64,000 nucleotides of DNA from Oligoflexia bacterium (GCA_023954355.1 JAMLID010000003.1:1-64000), one strand, 5' to 3'. Counted from the first letter of the stretch, positions 37,264 through 47,517 are shown. Translations and numbers: made by a program. The notes: generated from the letters alone by a model not told the origin.

Positions 37264-38913
37264 TCAAAACCCTGTTTTTTCAGGGCTTATCCCAATCAAA
37301 CTAGAGGGAAACTCATAGACCAACGCACCGGAGTCTAACCATATAGGTTTTTGGTCTTTTGTTAGCTCTTTCCATAAGCCTTTTGGCTTGGACCAAAAGA
37401 TCCCTTTAAGACGTATTTTTTGACTCCCTATATTTCTTTTCCACTTTAAGTGTAGTGAATACCAAAGTAAGTCTTCAGGCTTACGGATTAAATAAATTTC
37501 TTTGCCAGCAATTGTCGCTCCAACAGGAATGAGCCGGTCTCCCTCTCTTGTAAGATCCCCGCTTTGTAATAGCCTTATAGTTCCTATTTGAGGGGAAAAA
37601 TAAAGATCATGCTTATCTGACTTTAAAGAAATTTCTTCCCAAAAACTTTTTTCTTCTTGCTCTAAAACAGGATTACTTTGAAATGCGTAAAAAACCTCTT
37701 TGTACTCTAAACACCATGAAAATAAAAACATGCCAAAATATGTAGTAAGCAATAAGCCCTTAGTTTTTTCTGTATACTCTCTTAAAACAGAAAGTAACCA
37801 AATAGGAAAAACCCCAATCAAGAAAATAGACAAAGGCAAAATGAATCTTAAAATATTAAAATTATGTTCGTAAAAATGCTGGTGAAACAATAAGAAATAA
37901 ATAAAAACTGGTGCTGTAAGTAGTTGTAATAATACAAGTGTATCTCTTAACGAAGCATTCATTTGTGCTACTTTTCTATAAAAAAGAATATGTACAAAAA
38001 GAACTAGGATTATTAGAAAAAATAAGCAAGTCGCCCAAAAACCTAAGCCGTAATTCATTTGTAAAATCCAATCGTAAAAACCGATCGACCAAATATGCTC
38101 TACACTTTGAATTCCACTTCTTTCCAAAATTTTCTGAATGATATGGTCAGAAACATTATTCCAGTAAATTAGAAAAAAATGAAACCCACCATACGCAAGT
38201 GACGCTAAAGCGTACTCCCAACGAATCGATTTTCTCTCTGTTTTTCGAAACCCAACAAAGGCAAGCATCCATAAAAAAATATGTATACTCCAATCCATCG
38301 AAGCACATACCAGAGCAAATAAAAAAGAGATTACTCTATGAATTTTTCTTTCTGGATATAGCTCTCTTAGCAACAACAGACAGTAAAAGGGTATGTATAC
38401 GACCTCTCCCCACCAAATATTCTGGAAGAATAAAACACTGCCTGGAGTCAGTAAAACGGCTAAACCCGAAAGCAATATAAAAAATGAAGATGCCTTAGTC
38501 TTTTCAAATTTCTCAGAAAACTTAGAAACAACGATCATTACAAGAATCGCAGATAATAACCACCAAGCCAGGCTCAGTACCATTATATCATTGAAAAAAA
38601 CTACGCGATCACGGAAAAAAAATAATAGATACGGAACAAAAATGTATCCTATAGGGTAAGATAAATATTTTGTCGTTTCCGACCAACTTTCTATTGATAA
38701 ATACTCGAAATTTCCTGCAAATTTAGATTGTATCAATCCATTGACTTGCCAATTACGAATAAAAGATAACATATCCATTGTTAAGTTTCGCCACAACGGA
38801 TCGCCAGGCATAGGCATTTTTCCAAAAGTTTCTTGCTTCAAAAAAACTAAACCAATAAATACCAAACACAAAAAAAGCAGCTGAAGGAAAAATATTTTTT
38901 TAGTGTTCACCAT
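37264..38913 (-). CDS. polytopic membrane protein, possibly a GT-C type glycosyltransferase
   Basis: A 549-residue protein with about eleven helices. The first external loop (residues 28-95) contains acidic residues near GDPLWRNLTMD and the C-terminal about 110 residues are soluble. This is the shape of lipid-linked-sugar glycosyltransferases (GT-C), which act in the periplasm on lipid A or glycans. I see no family-specific motif, so this is inferred from topology and location at the end of a lipopolysaccharide gene block. It overlaps the preceding glycosyltransferase gene by 14 bases. Confidence 0.55.
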   Translation of the reverse strand: MVNTKKIFFLQLLFLCLVFIGLVFLKQETFGKMPMPGDPLWRNLTMDMLSFIRNWQVNGLIQSKFAGNFEYLSIESWSETTKYLSYPIGYIFVPYLLFFFRDRVVFFNDIMVLSLAWWLLSAILVMIVVSKFSEKFEKTKASSFFILLSGLAVLLTPGSVLFFQNIWWGEVVYIPFYCLLLLRELYPERKIHRVISFLFALVCASMDWSIHIFLWMLAFVGFRKTERKSIRWEYALASLAYGGFHFFLIYWNNVSDHIIQKILERSGIQSVEHIWSIGFYDWILQMNYGLGFWATCLFFLIILVLFVHILFYRKVAQMNASLRDTLVLLQLLTAPVFIYFLLFHQHFYEHNFNILRFILPLSIFLIGVFPIWLLSVLREYTEKTKGLLLTTYFGMFLFSWCLEYKEVFYAFQSNPVLEQEEKSFWEEISLKSDKHDLYFSPQIGTIRLLQSGDLTREGDRLIPVGATIAGKEIYLIRKPEDLLWYSLHLKWKRNIGSQKIRLKGIFWSKPKGLWKELTKDQKPIWLDSGALVYEFPSSLIGISPEKTGF

Positions 38914-40096
38914 AAATTCTTCTTCTGTAACAACGAGCGTAAATCTCTAATGTTTTTTGTAATCGATTTGCTCTTGAGTGATTTTCTAATACATAAGAGC
39001 GTCCAAGACGCTTCATTTCTGAACGAACATCAGGACTATTGCGTAAAAGCATAATCTTTCTAGCCAAATCATAGGCATCTCTAGAGCGAACTAGCTCTGC
39101 CCCTGAACCTTTCGCTATTTCTTCTGCACTTCCTCCTCTTGCTAAAATGCAAGGGGCCTCTAAGGCCATTGCCTCTAAAGCGACTAATCCAAAAGCCTCT
39201 GACCAAGAAGGCATCACGAAAAGATCTAAACCAGCCATAACTTTTTCAACATCCTTTTGCGCTGGACGAAGAAAAATAGCATTCTCTAAATGTAATTGCT
39301 TAATACCTAAATCCAATTCTTTTAAATATTTTCCCTCAAGCCCTGGGGTTTCATCTCCGACTATTACTCCATATACATCACTATAAGATTTTCTAACTTG
39401 AGCAAGGGCTTTTACCAAAAGATCTTGCCCTTTCATGGGATCAATGCGACCAACTAGCCCAACTAAAAAAGCTTCTTCAGGAATATTAAGTTCTTGTTTC
39501 AACCACTTCCTATCTACTAGGTTAGGATTAAATTTTTCTAAATTAATTGCTAAATTGACTTTTCTTAATTTTTTTTCTGCTATAGGAAAAGTAGCTGCTA
39601 GGTTTTTCTTCATGGTCTCTGAAATGACCATCACATAATCTACTCTTCTATAAATAACCGCATGTAACGGGTCTTTTTTATTATGTGAATTTAAAATATG
39701 CCTAGAGACAACCAAAGCCACACCAGGTCTTCTAATCAAGGCAGGAACAATGGCACCCAATATTGATGTTTGGTGACAGTGAATTAGATTTACTCCAGTT
39801 TGGTCTATCAATTTTCTTAATTGCTTCCATAAATTATGGTCAAAATAGTTTCTCGTTTTTGAGTGAATATACGCTCTTTGTATTTGTGGAGATTCGTCGC
39901 GAATCGTTTTATCTATTGGACTATTTTCACGAACAAGCATTGTGACTTTAAAACCACTTTGCACAAGCAAACGAACGTCGTTCAATGCAACTTGCTCTAA
40001 GCCCCCCCATGCATCTGAAAGCAGAACAACAAGAATGTGCAATTCGCTAACAAGCCAGTCACGTAATTCTTCTGGATTTTCACTTAGTATTGGCAA
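38900..40096 (-). CDS. glycosyltransferase family 4 protein
   Basis: A 398-residue cytoplasmic enzyme with the GT-B fold. The N-terminal domain has SDAWGGLEQVALNDVRLL, the linker GLVGRIDPMKGQDLLVKAL binds the donor phosphates, and E300-x7-E308 (EAFGLVALE) is the retaining-GT4 active-site pair. It probably adds a sugar to the lipopolysaccharide core or another envelope glycan. The likely start is a TTG at 40096 with TTTGGAG upstream, overlapping waaF by 17 bases; another start cannot be excluded. Confidence 0.85.
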   Translation of the reverse strand: MPILSENPEELRDWLVSELHILVVLLSDAWGGLEQVALNDVRLLVQSGFKVTMLVRENSPIDKTIRDESPQIQRAYIHSKTRNYFDHNLWKQLRKLIDQTGVNLIHCHQTSILGAIVPALIRRPGVALVVSRHILNSHNKKDPLHAVIYRRVDYVMVISETMKKNLAATFPIAEKKLRKVNLAINLEKFNPNLVDRKWLKQELNIPEEAFLVGLVGRIDPMKGQDLLVKALAQVRKSYSDVYGVIVGDETPGLEGKYLKELDLGIKQLHLENAIFLRPAQKDVEKVMAGLDLFVMPSWSEAFGLVALEAMALEAPCILARGGSAEEIAKGSGAELVRSRDAYDLARKIMLLRNSPDVRSEMKRLGRSYVLENHSRANRLQKTLEIYARCYRRRIYGEH

Positions 40097-41126
40097 GATC
40101 GAGCTCCAAAAACTTTTTCCAAACCATATCCACTGTTAGATTTTTCATACACTGAAAATGGCCCAATGGGCAACGAGAATGACCGTGTGCTCCACATGGA
40201 CGACAATTGAGCTGCTCAAGTTCGGCTACTTTTGCCAAGCTCGGGTTTGAATACGGAAAAAAGCCTAATTCTTTCGTTGTTGGACCAAAAATCGCCAAAA
40301 GCTTTTTCTGAAAAGCAGTTGCTATGTGCAAGGGAGAACTGTCGTTTGAAATTACTGCCTCTGACTCTTTAATAAAATAAAGAAGCTCATGAAGAGACGT
40401 ATTACCAATTTCATTTTTAAATTTGTCTTTGTAAATAGGCTCTATTTCTTTCTCTATCGTTTGCCCAATAGCAAGTTCTTCTTCTGATTTTTGTCCTAAC
40501 AAAAGTACTGATTTTCCTTTATCTAATAGTTTCTTAACAAATTGTAGATAGTATTCTTGCGGCCACATTTTTGTATACCATACAGATCCTGGACATACGA
40601 CTATATAAGGCTCACGAAATGGACGTATCTGTTCTTGTACAGAAAGCGTTGGACCACTAGAGTTCGTAAGATGCTCATCATTCATTTTTAATAGTGAAAA
40701 GTTTTTTTCAACTTCGTGATCTCCATATTTACGTTTTATAGATTTGGTGAACAGAAAACTAAGAGCTGCCTCACGAAATCCATATGACTTTGCCCCTATC
40801 GTTGTAGCCAGTAATACTGATCTCACAGATCTATGCAGACAATAGACCTCACTAATATGAAGACTCTTTAAATAATTTCGCATTCTCCAAAATCCAAAAA
40901 TCCCTTTATCACTTTTTCTTTTATCAAATGAAACAATACGAAGATTAAATAAGTTCTTCTCAAGTATTTGCTTACCTATTGGAGTAGTTAAAAAATAGAT
41001 TTCTTCTTTTGGATGTTTTTTTCTGAGTTCCTGTAAAAATGCTGTTGCTAGTACTATGTCACCAAGAAATGCCGTTTGAATAACGAGTATATTATTTTTT
41101 TTCAAGTGCTTTAGACCCTGCACCAT
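40080..41126 (-). CDS. waaF: heptosyltransferase family (GT9) protein, WaaF/WaaC-like
   Basis: A 348-residue enzyme that transfers heptose to the inner lipopolysaccharide core. The acceptor-site motif IQTAFLGDIVLATAFL opens the protein. The donor-site segment ISNDSSPLHIATA and the late GPTTKELGFFPYSNP are those of ADP-heptose:LPS heptosyltransferase II. The C-terminal CRPCGAHGHSRCPLGHFQC is the Cys/His segment seen in WaaF. The gene overlaps the DUF3108 gene by 35 bases; a TTG 21 bases downstream could be the real start. WaaF versus a related heptosyltransferase is not certain. Confidence 0.82.
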   Translation of the reverse strand: MVQGLKHLKKNNILVIQTAFLGDIVLATAFLQELRKKHPKEEIYFLTTPIGKQILEKNLFNLRIVSFDKRKSDKGIFGFWRMRNYLKSLHISEVYCLHRSVRSVLLATTIGAKSYGFREAALSFLFTKSIKRKYGDHEVEKNFSLLKMNDEHLTNSSGPTLSVQEQIRPFREPYIVVCPGSVWYTKMWPQEYYLQFVKKLLDKGKSVLLLGQKSEEELAIGQTIEKEIEPIYKDKFKNEIGNTSLHELLYFIKESEAVISNDSSPLHIATAFQKKLLAIFGPTTKELGFFPYSNPSLAKVAELEQLNCRPCGAHGHSRCPLGHFQCMKNLTVDMVWKKFLELDLANTK

Positions 41127-42108
41127 AACTATGTTCTTTCAAGTAAGCAATCACACTACCTACTTTAATTTTTGCATCTACTTTTAAAATTCTTCTTTCA
41201 AAATCATCGCTAAGCCAAACAAAGCTGTCTCCATAGGTTTTTAAGATTCCATCAAGCACAACTTCAGGCTTGATAATAATTGCCGGAATCTTACCAATTT
41301 TTGTAGGCAGATCTTCTTTACCAACAACTGTAACTCTCACATCTCTCATTTTTCCATTGGTCATTACAGGAAACTCATAGGTTTTACCAACTTCATACGG
41401 AAGCGTTCTCACGAAGTAAAAAGCCGAAAGTCCATCCTGTGTATAGGGAATAGACTCTAGCACTTTTTGTTCGTCTTTTTTTCCTTTTTTCTTATGGTCT
41501 AATTTACTGTAATAGTGAACTTTGTTATTAACTTGATCGTATAATTCTAAAACATCTCTCTGCTGTAAACTCTCATCTAATTTTAAAGAAAATTTATGAG
41601 AAACCAAAGTCTCAGAATCTAAGTAGCTTTCGGCTACATCATTCATTCTATAAAACAAAGAAAAAACAGAGGTTGTTCTTGCTATGGCTCTGATATGATA
41701 AACCTTTCTATCTGCAATTTTTTTCTCTGGCAGTAAAATTAGTTCTAGTTCACCAGCGGTAGCTCCAAAGTAAGTGATATCAAAAACGTATCGCTCACCT
41801 TCTCGAAAAAACGGATCAATTTTCCAGCGATTTGGCCACGAAAACTTAGGCTCCTCTTTTACTGGTTCTTTTTGCTTACTCTTCTTTTTTTTGGTTACCT
41901 GGCTTTTTTTCGTTTTTTTTGTCGTTTTTTCTATAACAGGCTCAGGTTCAACACTAGCTATTTTTTTATTGTCATTATCTACAACTGAGAATTGGTTTTT
42001 TAGTGAGTCTGAAATACCGAAGGCCTTTTCATCCGGTACGGTCTGTGGCTCGATTGCTGAGCATCCAAAATAAAAAAATAGCAGACCTATCCAGACAAAC
42101 TTAAACAT
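41092..42108 (-). CDS. DUF3108 lipoprotein
   Basis: A 338-residue protein with signal peptide and lipobox (FYFG-C). A strongly basic linker of about 60 residues (KKTKKSQVTKKKKSKQKE) leads to a beta-rich DUF3108 domain. The domain shows EGERYVFDITYFGATAGELELILLPE, VSHKFSLKLDE and VRTLPYEVGKTYEFPV. Family members are periplasmic or outer-membrane proteins of unknown role. The ATG at 42108 gives a clean signal peptide and lies five bases behind the preceding stop; a frame start at 42132 would overlap the acyltransferase gene. It sits inside the lipid A block. Confidence 0.78.
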   Translation of the reverse strand: MFKFVWIGLLFFYFGCSAIEPQTVPDEKAFGISDSLKNQFSVVDNDNKKIASVEPEPVIEKTTKKTKKSQVTKKKKSKQKEPVKEEPKFSWPNRWKIDPFFREGERYVFDITYFGATAGELELILLPEKKIADRKVYHIRAIARTTSVFSLFYRMNDVAESYLDSETLVSHKFSLKLDESLQQRDVLELYDQVNNKVHYYSKLDHKKKGKKDEQKVLESIPYTQDGLSAFYFVRTLPYEVGKTYEFPVMTNGKMRDVRVTVVGKEDLPTKIGKIPAIIIKPEVVLDGILKTYGDSFVWLSDDFERRILKVDAKIKVGSVIAYLKEHSYGAGSKALEKK

Positions 42109-42112
42109 ATAT

Positions 42113-43021
42113 TTAGTGTAGCATTTCTCCATAAGAATTTGGAGAAAGTGGAGAAAGATCTCCTTTCCAACGGCGATGCATCCACAGCCATTGATTCGGA
42201 TTCTCTCGAACCCACCTTTCCGTGTGACTTACGAACTGTGCTGTATTATAAATCACATCGTTTTCAAGCTCACCAGTGTTTCGAATTTCAATCTCTGGCT
42301 CAAAGCGAACAATAAATTTACCGTTTTTTTGACGAATCACTGTAGCAGGAACAACTGGCGCCTCTGTTCTTAATGCGATATTTGCCAAAGCCGTATGACT
42401 ACCTGTTGGCTTGTCAAAAAAGTGAACTCTTGCTCCGACCGGAGCACCAGCGTACTGATCCATAACAAAACCGACAATTTCTTTATTTTTTAATGCTTTT
42501 AGAACATCTTTCATCGTTCTTGGCTCTAAAGCCATTTTTATTCCCATAAGTTCTCTCGTCACAAAAACGATTCTATGAAACCAGTCAGGCTTTAATCTTT
42601 TAGTTACCATAGTTACTTTTTTGTGCAGAACCTCTACACCCGTCATTGGTAAAATCTCCCAATTAGCCATATGCGAAGTCATCACTAATACACCAAGGCC
42701 TTTTGCTTGAGCTTTATTTAAATATTCCACATTTTCTATAGTAACGATTTTACGAATAATTCTTTCGTATTTATAAAAAGAAGATAAAAATTCTATTAGC
42801 AAAATTCCAAACTGCTCATAAAAAGCTTGTATATTTATATCATTAATTGGTTCTTTTGATTCGCTAACTATTTTAAAATTATTTTCAACAACATCTCTTC
42901 TAAAGCCAAAGTACAACAGAGACCTTCCTAAAAAAGCACCTATCTTTAAAAAAATAAATCTAGGCAAGAGCTGCAAGAAAAGACTGATTAATTTTAAAAC
43001 AATGATTCCTATATAATACAT
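42113..43021 (-). CDS. lipid A late acyltransferase (LpxL/HtrB family)
   Basis: A 302-residue inner-membrane enzyme with an N-terminal helix. The catalytic His117-x4-Glu122 (SHMANWE) is followed by RTMKDVLKALKNKEIVGFVMDQYAG, the second conserved block. It transfers a secondary acyl chain to Kdo-lipid A or a precursor. It overlaps lpxK by 13 bases in the lipid A operon. LpxL versus LpxM cannot be decided. Confidence 0.88.
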   Translation of the reverse strand: MYYIGIIVLKLISLFLQLLPRFIFLKIGAFLGRSLLYFGFRRDVVENNFKIVSESKEPINDINIQAFYEQFGILLIEFLSSFYKYERIIRKIVTIENVEYLNKAQAKGLGVLVMTSHMANWEILPMTGVEVLHKKVTMVTKRLKPDWFHRIVFVTRELMGIKMALEPRTMKDVLKALKNKEIVGFVMDQYAGAPVGARVHFFDKPTGSHTALANIALRTEAPVVPATVIRQKNGKFIVRFEPEIEIRNTGELENDVIYNTAQFVSHTERWVRENPNQWLWMHRRWKGDLSPLSPNSYGEMLH

Positions 43022-44046
43022 TCTCTAACTGCCCTAAAAAAAAGCTCCAGCTTTGGCTTATCTTCAGTAAAAAAAACTAAATCTACACACATCACATAAA
43101 TATTTATATCTGTTAATCTTTTAGACCATCTAGCCCAATCTTTTTCTGTGATAACTATAGGCATTTCAGGAAATTTCTTAGACATAGCTTTAATTTCTAA
43201 AATCATTTTCTCACTTAAACTCGCATGATCAGAATAGGTAATTTTCTCTTTAATAGAGTATCCCATTGATGAAAGTGCGTAGTGAAAACTCTCTGGCTTG
43301 GCAATACCAGATACTGCTATAATATTTTTATCTTCAAGCTTCTCTACTCGCTGACAATTGCTTATAGAAAAAAAATGTGACGCATTATATTTTGCTTTTA
43401 CAACATAAAGACTATTTTCGATTTTAGAGTTTTTCCATTTACTTTTTTTCTTACCAATTGAAGCTATTTCTTTGATTTTTTGTTCTAAGCTGCGCAAATC
43501 ATCTTTTGAAACTTCGTCTGCTCTATTGATTACAATTAAATCTGCTCGTTCTAAGGCTTGCTTGTTTTCTCTAAAAAAACCAAACGGTATAGGAAGCCCC
43601 TCTATACCTTCTTTAGCATCGACCATAACGATGTCAAAATCTCTATACCCCTGCCAATGCTGAAATCCGTCGTCCAAAACCGCAAAGTTAACAAAAGAGA
43701 ATTGGCTCCAATATTCTTTTGCCTTCGTCACGCGATTTGCATGTACTAAAAGAGGAAAATTCGGATATCTATTCTTGATCATCCAAGGCTCATCACCAAG
43801 ATCTTCAACTGGTATTTTTTTGTTCTCTAGTGCGATCACCACTTCTTTAGATTTTCTTTTATAGCCTCTAGTTAGAACAAGCGGAATCAATCCCTCTTTT
43901 TTCGCCCACTCTAATAAATACATAGTCATGGGAGATTTTCCTGTTCCCCCCATGCTTATATTACCTATACTAATCACGGGAACAGGCAATTGAGTGGATT
44001 TTTTTAACTCTAACTCGTATAAAAAACTACGAATTGAATTAAGCAC
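43009..44046 (-). CDS. lpxK: tetraacyldisaccharide 4'-kinase
   Basis: A 345-residue membrane-associated kinase that phosphorylates the 4' position of the lipid A disaccharide. The Walker A loop ISIGNISMGGTGKSPMT lies near residue 25. The DDGFQHW and VMVDAKEG segments, with conserved catalytic acids, and ITEKDWARW near the C-terminus match LpxK. It overlaps lpxB by eight bases, giving the order lpxB-lpxK-acyltransferase. Confidence 0.93.
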   Translation of the reverse strand: MLNSIRSFLYELELKKSTQLPVPVISIGNISMGGTGKSPMTMYLLEWAKKEGLIPLVLTRGYKRKSKEVVIALENKKIPVEDLGDEPWMIKNRYPNFPLLVHANRVTKAKEYWSQFSFVNFAVLDDGFQHWQGYRDFDIVMVDAKEGIEGLPIPFGFFRENKQALERADLIVINRADEVSKDDLRSLEQKIKEIASIGKKKSKWKNSKIENSLYVVKAKYNASHFFSISNCQRVEKLEDKNIIAVSGIAKPESFHYALSSMGYSIKEKITYSDHASLSEKMILEIKAMSKKFPEMPIVITEKDWARWSKRLTDINIYVMCVDLVFFTEDKPKLELFFRAVRECII

Positions 44047-45214
44047 TCGATCCTCTATCTTTCATAAAATTTAATAGAGTGATTGCCGCATTCTCAACTG
44101 GATCCATTGGTCCGCTCAATATATCTCTTGTCTTTGCTAGTCGCTCTTGCAAAAGCGCCCATTGATCTAACTGTAAAAGCTTATTGCTCTCTCGAATTAC
44201 ATTCGCTGGTGTCACTTGATCTTGTAATAATTCTGGTACTAATTTTTCTTTAGAGCCTAGGCCACAGTGAATGAGATTCACCATAGAAATTGCCCCTTGA
44301 TAATTAATAAATCTTTTAAATAAAAAAGCAGTCATTGGAGATACTTTATAAACAACGACCATAGGAATGCCGACTATAGCTGCTTCTAACGTTGCTGTGC
44401 CTGAAGCCACCCATGCAAGTTTTGAATCTCTTAAAACTTCGTGAGCCGGCTTCTTTACTACCTCTATAGAATCTGCTAATTGCTTCCAAATTGTAGAGTG
44501 GGGGCCGTCTTTACTGATTAAATTAGAAACAAAATTAGAATTATATAAATTTTCAGCTAGTGGAATTACAAAGTGAAATCTGGGCTCAATCTTACGCAAT
44601 TCTATAGCTGATTGAAGAAGTGGCTCAAGTAAGCGATCCCACTCACTTTCTCTACTTCCCGGTAAAATTGCAATCTTATTAGGTAGAGGCGAATAGGGAA
44701 GGTCTGGAATTTCACTAATCACAGGATGGCCAACGTACTCTATCTTCAAAGATTGTAGTTTTTTTTCTTGATACCAATCTTTTTCGAACGGCAATATTAC
44801 CATCAAAAGATCTAGTATCTTATCCATTTGAAAAACTCGATTAGATCTCCACGCCCATACCTGAGGAGAGATATAATATACAATTGGTATATCAAGTGCA
44901 TCTTTGATTCTCTTAGCAAGCCTAAGATTAAAATCAGGTAAGTCTAAAAGTAAGATTAGGTCTGGCTTTTCTTTTTTAATTTCGAAAATTATTTTTTTAA
45001 ACAAAGATAAGGTCTGAGGAATCTTCTTAAGCGCTTCAGTTAAGCCAACTACCGCCATTTCATGAATCGGAAATAAAGACCTAAGCCCTTCTCTTTCTAA
45101 ATTTTCTCCTCCAATACCAATAACCTCAAGAGAACATTTTTTTTTTAAATTATGAATTAAATGTGCTGCATGTATGTCAGCAGATGCCTCACCAGCAATC
45201 ACTAAAATTTTCAT
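44039..45214 (-). CDS. lpxB: lipid-A-disaccharide synthase
   Basis: A 391-residue GT19 enzyme that joins UDP-diacylglucosamine and lipid X. It shows the start IAGEASADIHAAHLI, the YYISPQVWAWRSNRV motif, VGHPVISEIP, ILPGSRESEWDRL and the late VASGTATLEAAIVG donor segment. It works at the inner face of the inner membrane. It overlaps the Gfo/Idh gene by four bases. Confidence 0.95.
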   Translation of the reverse strand: MKILVIAGEASADIHAAHLIHNLKKKCSLEVIGIGGENLEREGLRSLFPIHEMAVVGLTEALKKIPQTLSLFKKIIFEIKKEKPDLILLLDLPDFNLRLAKRIKDALDIPIVYYISPQVWAWRSNRVFQMDKILDLLMVILPFEKDWYQEKKLQSLKIEYVGHPVISEIPDLPYSPLPNKIAILPGSRESEWDRLLEPLLQSAIELRKIEPRFHFVIPLAENLYNSNFVSNLISKDGPHSTIWKQLADSIEVVKKPAHEVLRDSKLAWVASGTATLEAAIVGIPMVVVYKVSPMTAFLFKRFINYQGAISMVNLIHCGLGSKEKLVPELLQDQVTPANVIRESNKLLQLDQWALLQERLAKTRDILSGPMDPVENAAITLLNFMKDRGSSA

Positions 45215-46218
45215 ACTGAAAGACTCACATTAGGTACGCTCATAGAAGAAAGTCTTTTTTTAATATCAGCAACTACTTTTTCTGCAACCTCAATGGCGCG
45301 TAGTCCATCTTCACCAGAAACAAGCGGAGATTTTCTGCCTCTTACACCGTTACAAAAATCGCGTATTTCTTCTTGGAGAGCATCTTCAACTTGCAATACA
45401 CCAGAGCTATGAGAAATCATTTTTTCTAAGTCTTTCTCTGCTGAATTTTTTAAGTACCACTCATAAGTACCCATAGCTAAATCGAGCGATAAATAAGAGT
45501 CTCCGCAAAAAACACGAAATTTTCTTGTTCTAGCCATTGATATTCTCGATGCCGTTAAATTTGCTACACAGCCATTCTCAAATTCAAATCTACAATTTGC
45601 TATATCAATTTGATTCGTTAAAACAGGAAATCCAGAGGCACGCACCTCTTTCAGCGGACTACTAACCATGGCAAGCATCAGATCTATGTCATGTATCATT
45701 AAATCAAAAATAACATCAATGTCAGTACTTCGAGCAGGAAAAGGGCTCAAACGATGGCATTCGATAAAATAGGGAGTGCCACGTAACTCTCTTAGAACTT
45801 CTAAGGCACGAAATCTTTCTACTTGCCCAACAGCTAAAAATAATTCTTTTTGGCGAGCATCTTTTACTAGTTCTTCTGCTTTTTTAGAATTTGCTGCTAA
45901 GGGCTTTTCTACAAGTATATGAACCCCTCTTTTCATCAACTCTAGCCCGCTAGTAACGTGCTGGTCTGTAGAGGTAGAAACACTAGCTAAATCTATTTTT
46001 GGAATCTCTTGTTTATCCACTGCCTGAAATAGCTCTTCTATGCTCGAAAATAGCTTTACAGACTTACCAAGCTTACGAGCTTTTGCTTCGAGTTCTGAAG
46101 CACGTGGGTCGACTAAAGCAACTAAATTTACACCTTCATTTTCTAGTGCAATATATTTTTGAGCATGAAAGTTACCTAAATGACCAAATCCTATGACAGC
46201 GGCATTTAATTTTTCCAT
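45211..46218 (-). CDS. Gfo/Idh/MocA-family oxidoreductase in the lipid A operon
   Basis: A 335-residue NAD(P)-dependent sugar dehydrogenase. The Rossmann start AVIGFGHLGNFHAQKY, the EKPLA catalytic Lys segment and the MIHDIDLML motif are diagnostic. Genes of this family between lpxA and lpxB are known in several phyla. One such protein, GnnA, oxidises UDP-GlcNAc at C3 to allow 2,3-diamino lipid A. No gnnB-like aminotransferase is adjacent, so that role is only a possibility. Coupled to lpxB by a four-base overlap. Confidence 0.85.
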   Translation of the reverse strand: MEKLNAAVIGFGHLGNFHAQKYIALENEGVNLVALVDPRASELEAKARKLGKSVKLFSSIEELFQAVDKQEIPKIDLASVSTSTDQHVTSGLELMKRGVHILVEKPLAANSKKAEELVKDARQKELFLAVGQVERFRALEVLRELRGTPYFIECHRLSPFPARSTDIDVIFDLMIHDIDLMLAMVSSPLKEVRASGFPVLTNQIDIANCRFEFENGCVANLTASRISMARTRKFRVFCGDSYLSLDLAMGTYEWYLKNSAEKDLEKMISHSSGVLQVEDALQEEIRDFCNGVRGRKSPLVSGEDGLRAIEVAEKVVADIKKRLSSMSVPNVSLSV

Positions 46219-46231
46219 CGTAATAACCTAT

Positions 46232-47005
46232 TTATCTACTGATTCCGTTTTTACTGTTTTTAATAAAATCCACGAAATACCGAACATCATTTTGGTCTGC
46301 GTAACGAGACTCTATTTCTTGCAGTGCTTGTTCTTTTTCTAATCCACTTTCAAAATAAATTTTATATGTGTCCATTACTGCACGTAATCGATCACCATCA
46401 AAACCTCTTCGCTTTAAGCCAACTAAATTTAATCCTCTTACTTTTGATGGGTCTCCCACTAATGTTACGTAAGGAGCAACATCTTTTCGAATTCCCGTCA
46501 TACCTCCAATGAAAGCATGCTTACCTACTCGTAAAAATTGAGTGATGCCACACATACCAGAAAGTATCGCCCAGTCCTCTAAGACCACGTGCCCTGAGAG
46601 CCCGGTATAGTTGGCCATAATCACATGGTTTCCGATTTCACAATCGTGAGCCACATGACAATACGCCATCACTAAGCAATGATCGCCTATTTTAGTAACA
46701 CCACCGCCAGTAACAGTGCCTAAGTTAACTGTCACACACTCACGAAATTTATTATTATTGCCAATCACAAGCTTTGTCGGCTCATTTTTATATTTCAAAT
46801 CTTGCGGTTTTCCACCAATGCAAGAATACGAGCCAATTTCATTTGCTTCCCCAATAGTCGTATGCCCCTCTATACTTGCGTGATGCTCTACGATAGAGTT
46901 TTTTCCGATTCGTACATATTCACCGACATAGGCGAAAGGACCAACTTCAACACTTGAGTCTAGCTCTGCTTTAGGATGTACATAGGCCGATGGATGAATG
47001 CTCAT
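46232..47005 (-). CDS. lpxA: UDP-N-acetylglucosamine acyltransferase
   Basis: A 257-residue left-handed beta-helix enzyme that attaches the first 3-hydroxyacyl chain to UDP-GlcNAc. Hexapeptide repeats run from IHPSAYVHPKAEL onward. The catalytic His lies in YCHVAHDCEIGN, and GGMTGIRKDVAPYV and LVGDPSKVRGLNLVGLKRRGF are typical. It overlaps fabZ by four bases. Confidence 0.96.
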   Translation of the reverse strand: MSIHPSAYVHPKAELDSSVEVGPFAYVGEYVRIGKNSIVEHHASIEGHTTIGEANEIGSYSCIGGKPQDLKYKNEPTKLVIGNNNKFRECVTVNLGTVTGGGVTKIGDHCLVMAYCHVAHDCEIGNHVIMANYTGLSGHVVLEDWAILSGMCGITQFLRVGKHAFIGGMTGIRKDVAPYVTLVGDPSKVRGLNLVGLKRRGFDGDRLRAVMDTYKIYFESGLEKEQALQEIESRYADQNDVRYFVDFIKNSKNGISR

Positions 47006-47517
47006 ACTTTTTTCTCTCCTAAAACAACACTTGCCAATAAATCTGTTTCAGCAACCAAAGAACCTTCAATTTCTCCTTTACACTTGAATCCCCATATAGG
47101 CCCCTTATGTCTAGTAACTTCACAAGTAATCATCATTGAGTCACCAGGAAAAAATGGTTTTCTAAAGCGTGCATTATCTACCCCAGCTAAGCGCAACTCA
47201 AAAGAGCTTTGCACCTTCATATCTTTATCTAAGTCAACCCACGGCAGTACAGCAAAGCTTGCCATTTGTGCCATAGTTTCTATTATCACAACACCAGGAG
47301 TAATTGGCATATTTGGAAAATGCCCAACAAAATAGGGTTCATTTATTGTAGCATTTTTGATTCCTTTAACTATGGTTCCGACTTCTTTCATGCTGCCACC
47401 TTCTGTAACCGGAACCTTAATTTCTAAAATTTTATCTACGAATAAAAAGGGAAAACGATGAGGCAAATAATTTCTCACCTGCCCTTGATCAAATGGCCCA
47501 AATACTTTTTCACTCAT
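47002..47517 (-). CDS. fabZ: (3R)-hydroxyacyl-ACP dehydratase FabZ
   Basis: A 171-residue hot-dog-fold enzyme of fatty acid synthesis that competes with LpxA for hydroxyacyl-ACP. The catalytic His lies in [13 protein letters not shown] and the Glu in [21 protein letters not shown]. It is slightly longer than usual (about 150) through terminal extensions. It overlaps lpxD and lpxA, keeping the common lpxD-fabZ-lpxA order. Confidence 0.95.
   Translation of the reverse strand: MSEKVFGPFDQGQVRNYLPHRFPFLFVDKILEIKVPVTEGGSMKEVGTIVKGIKNATINEPYFVGHFPNMPITPGVVIIETMAQMASFAVLPWVDLDKDMKVQSSFELRLAGVDNARFRKPFFPGDSMMITCEVTRHKGPIWGFKCKGEIEGSLVAETDLLASVVLGEKKV

Noticed and set aside
41870..41940. Lys-rich tract resembling a histone tail
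   Set aside because: It is the linker between the lipobox and the DUF3108 domain of a lipoprotein, in frame with both.
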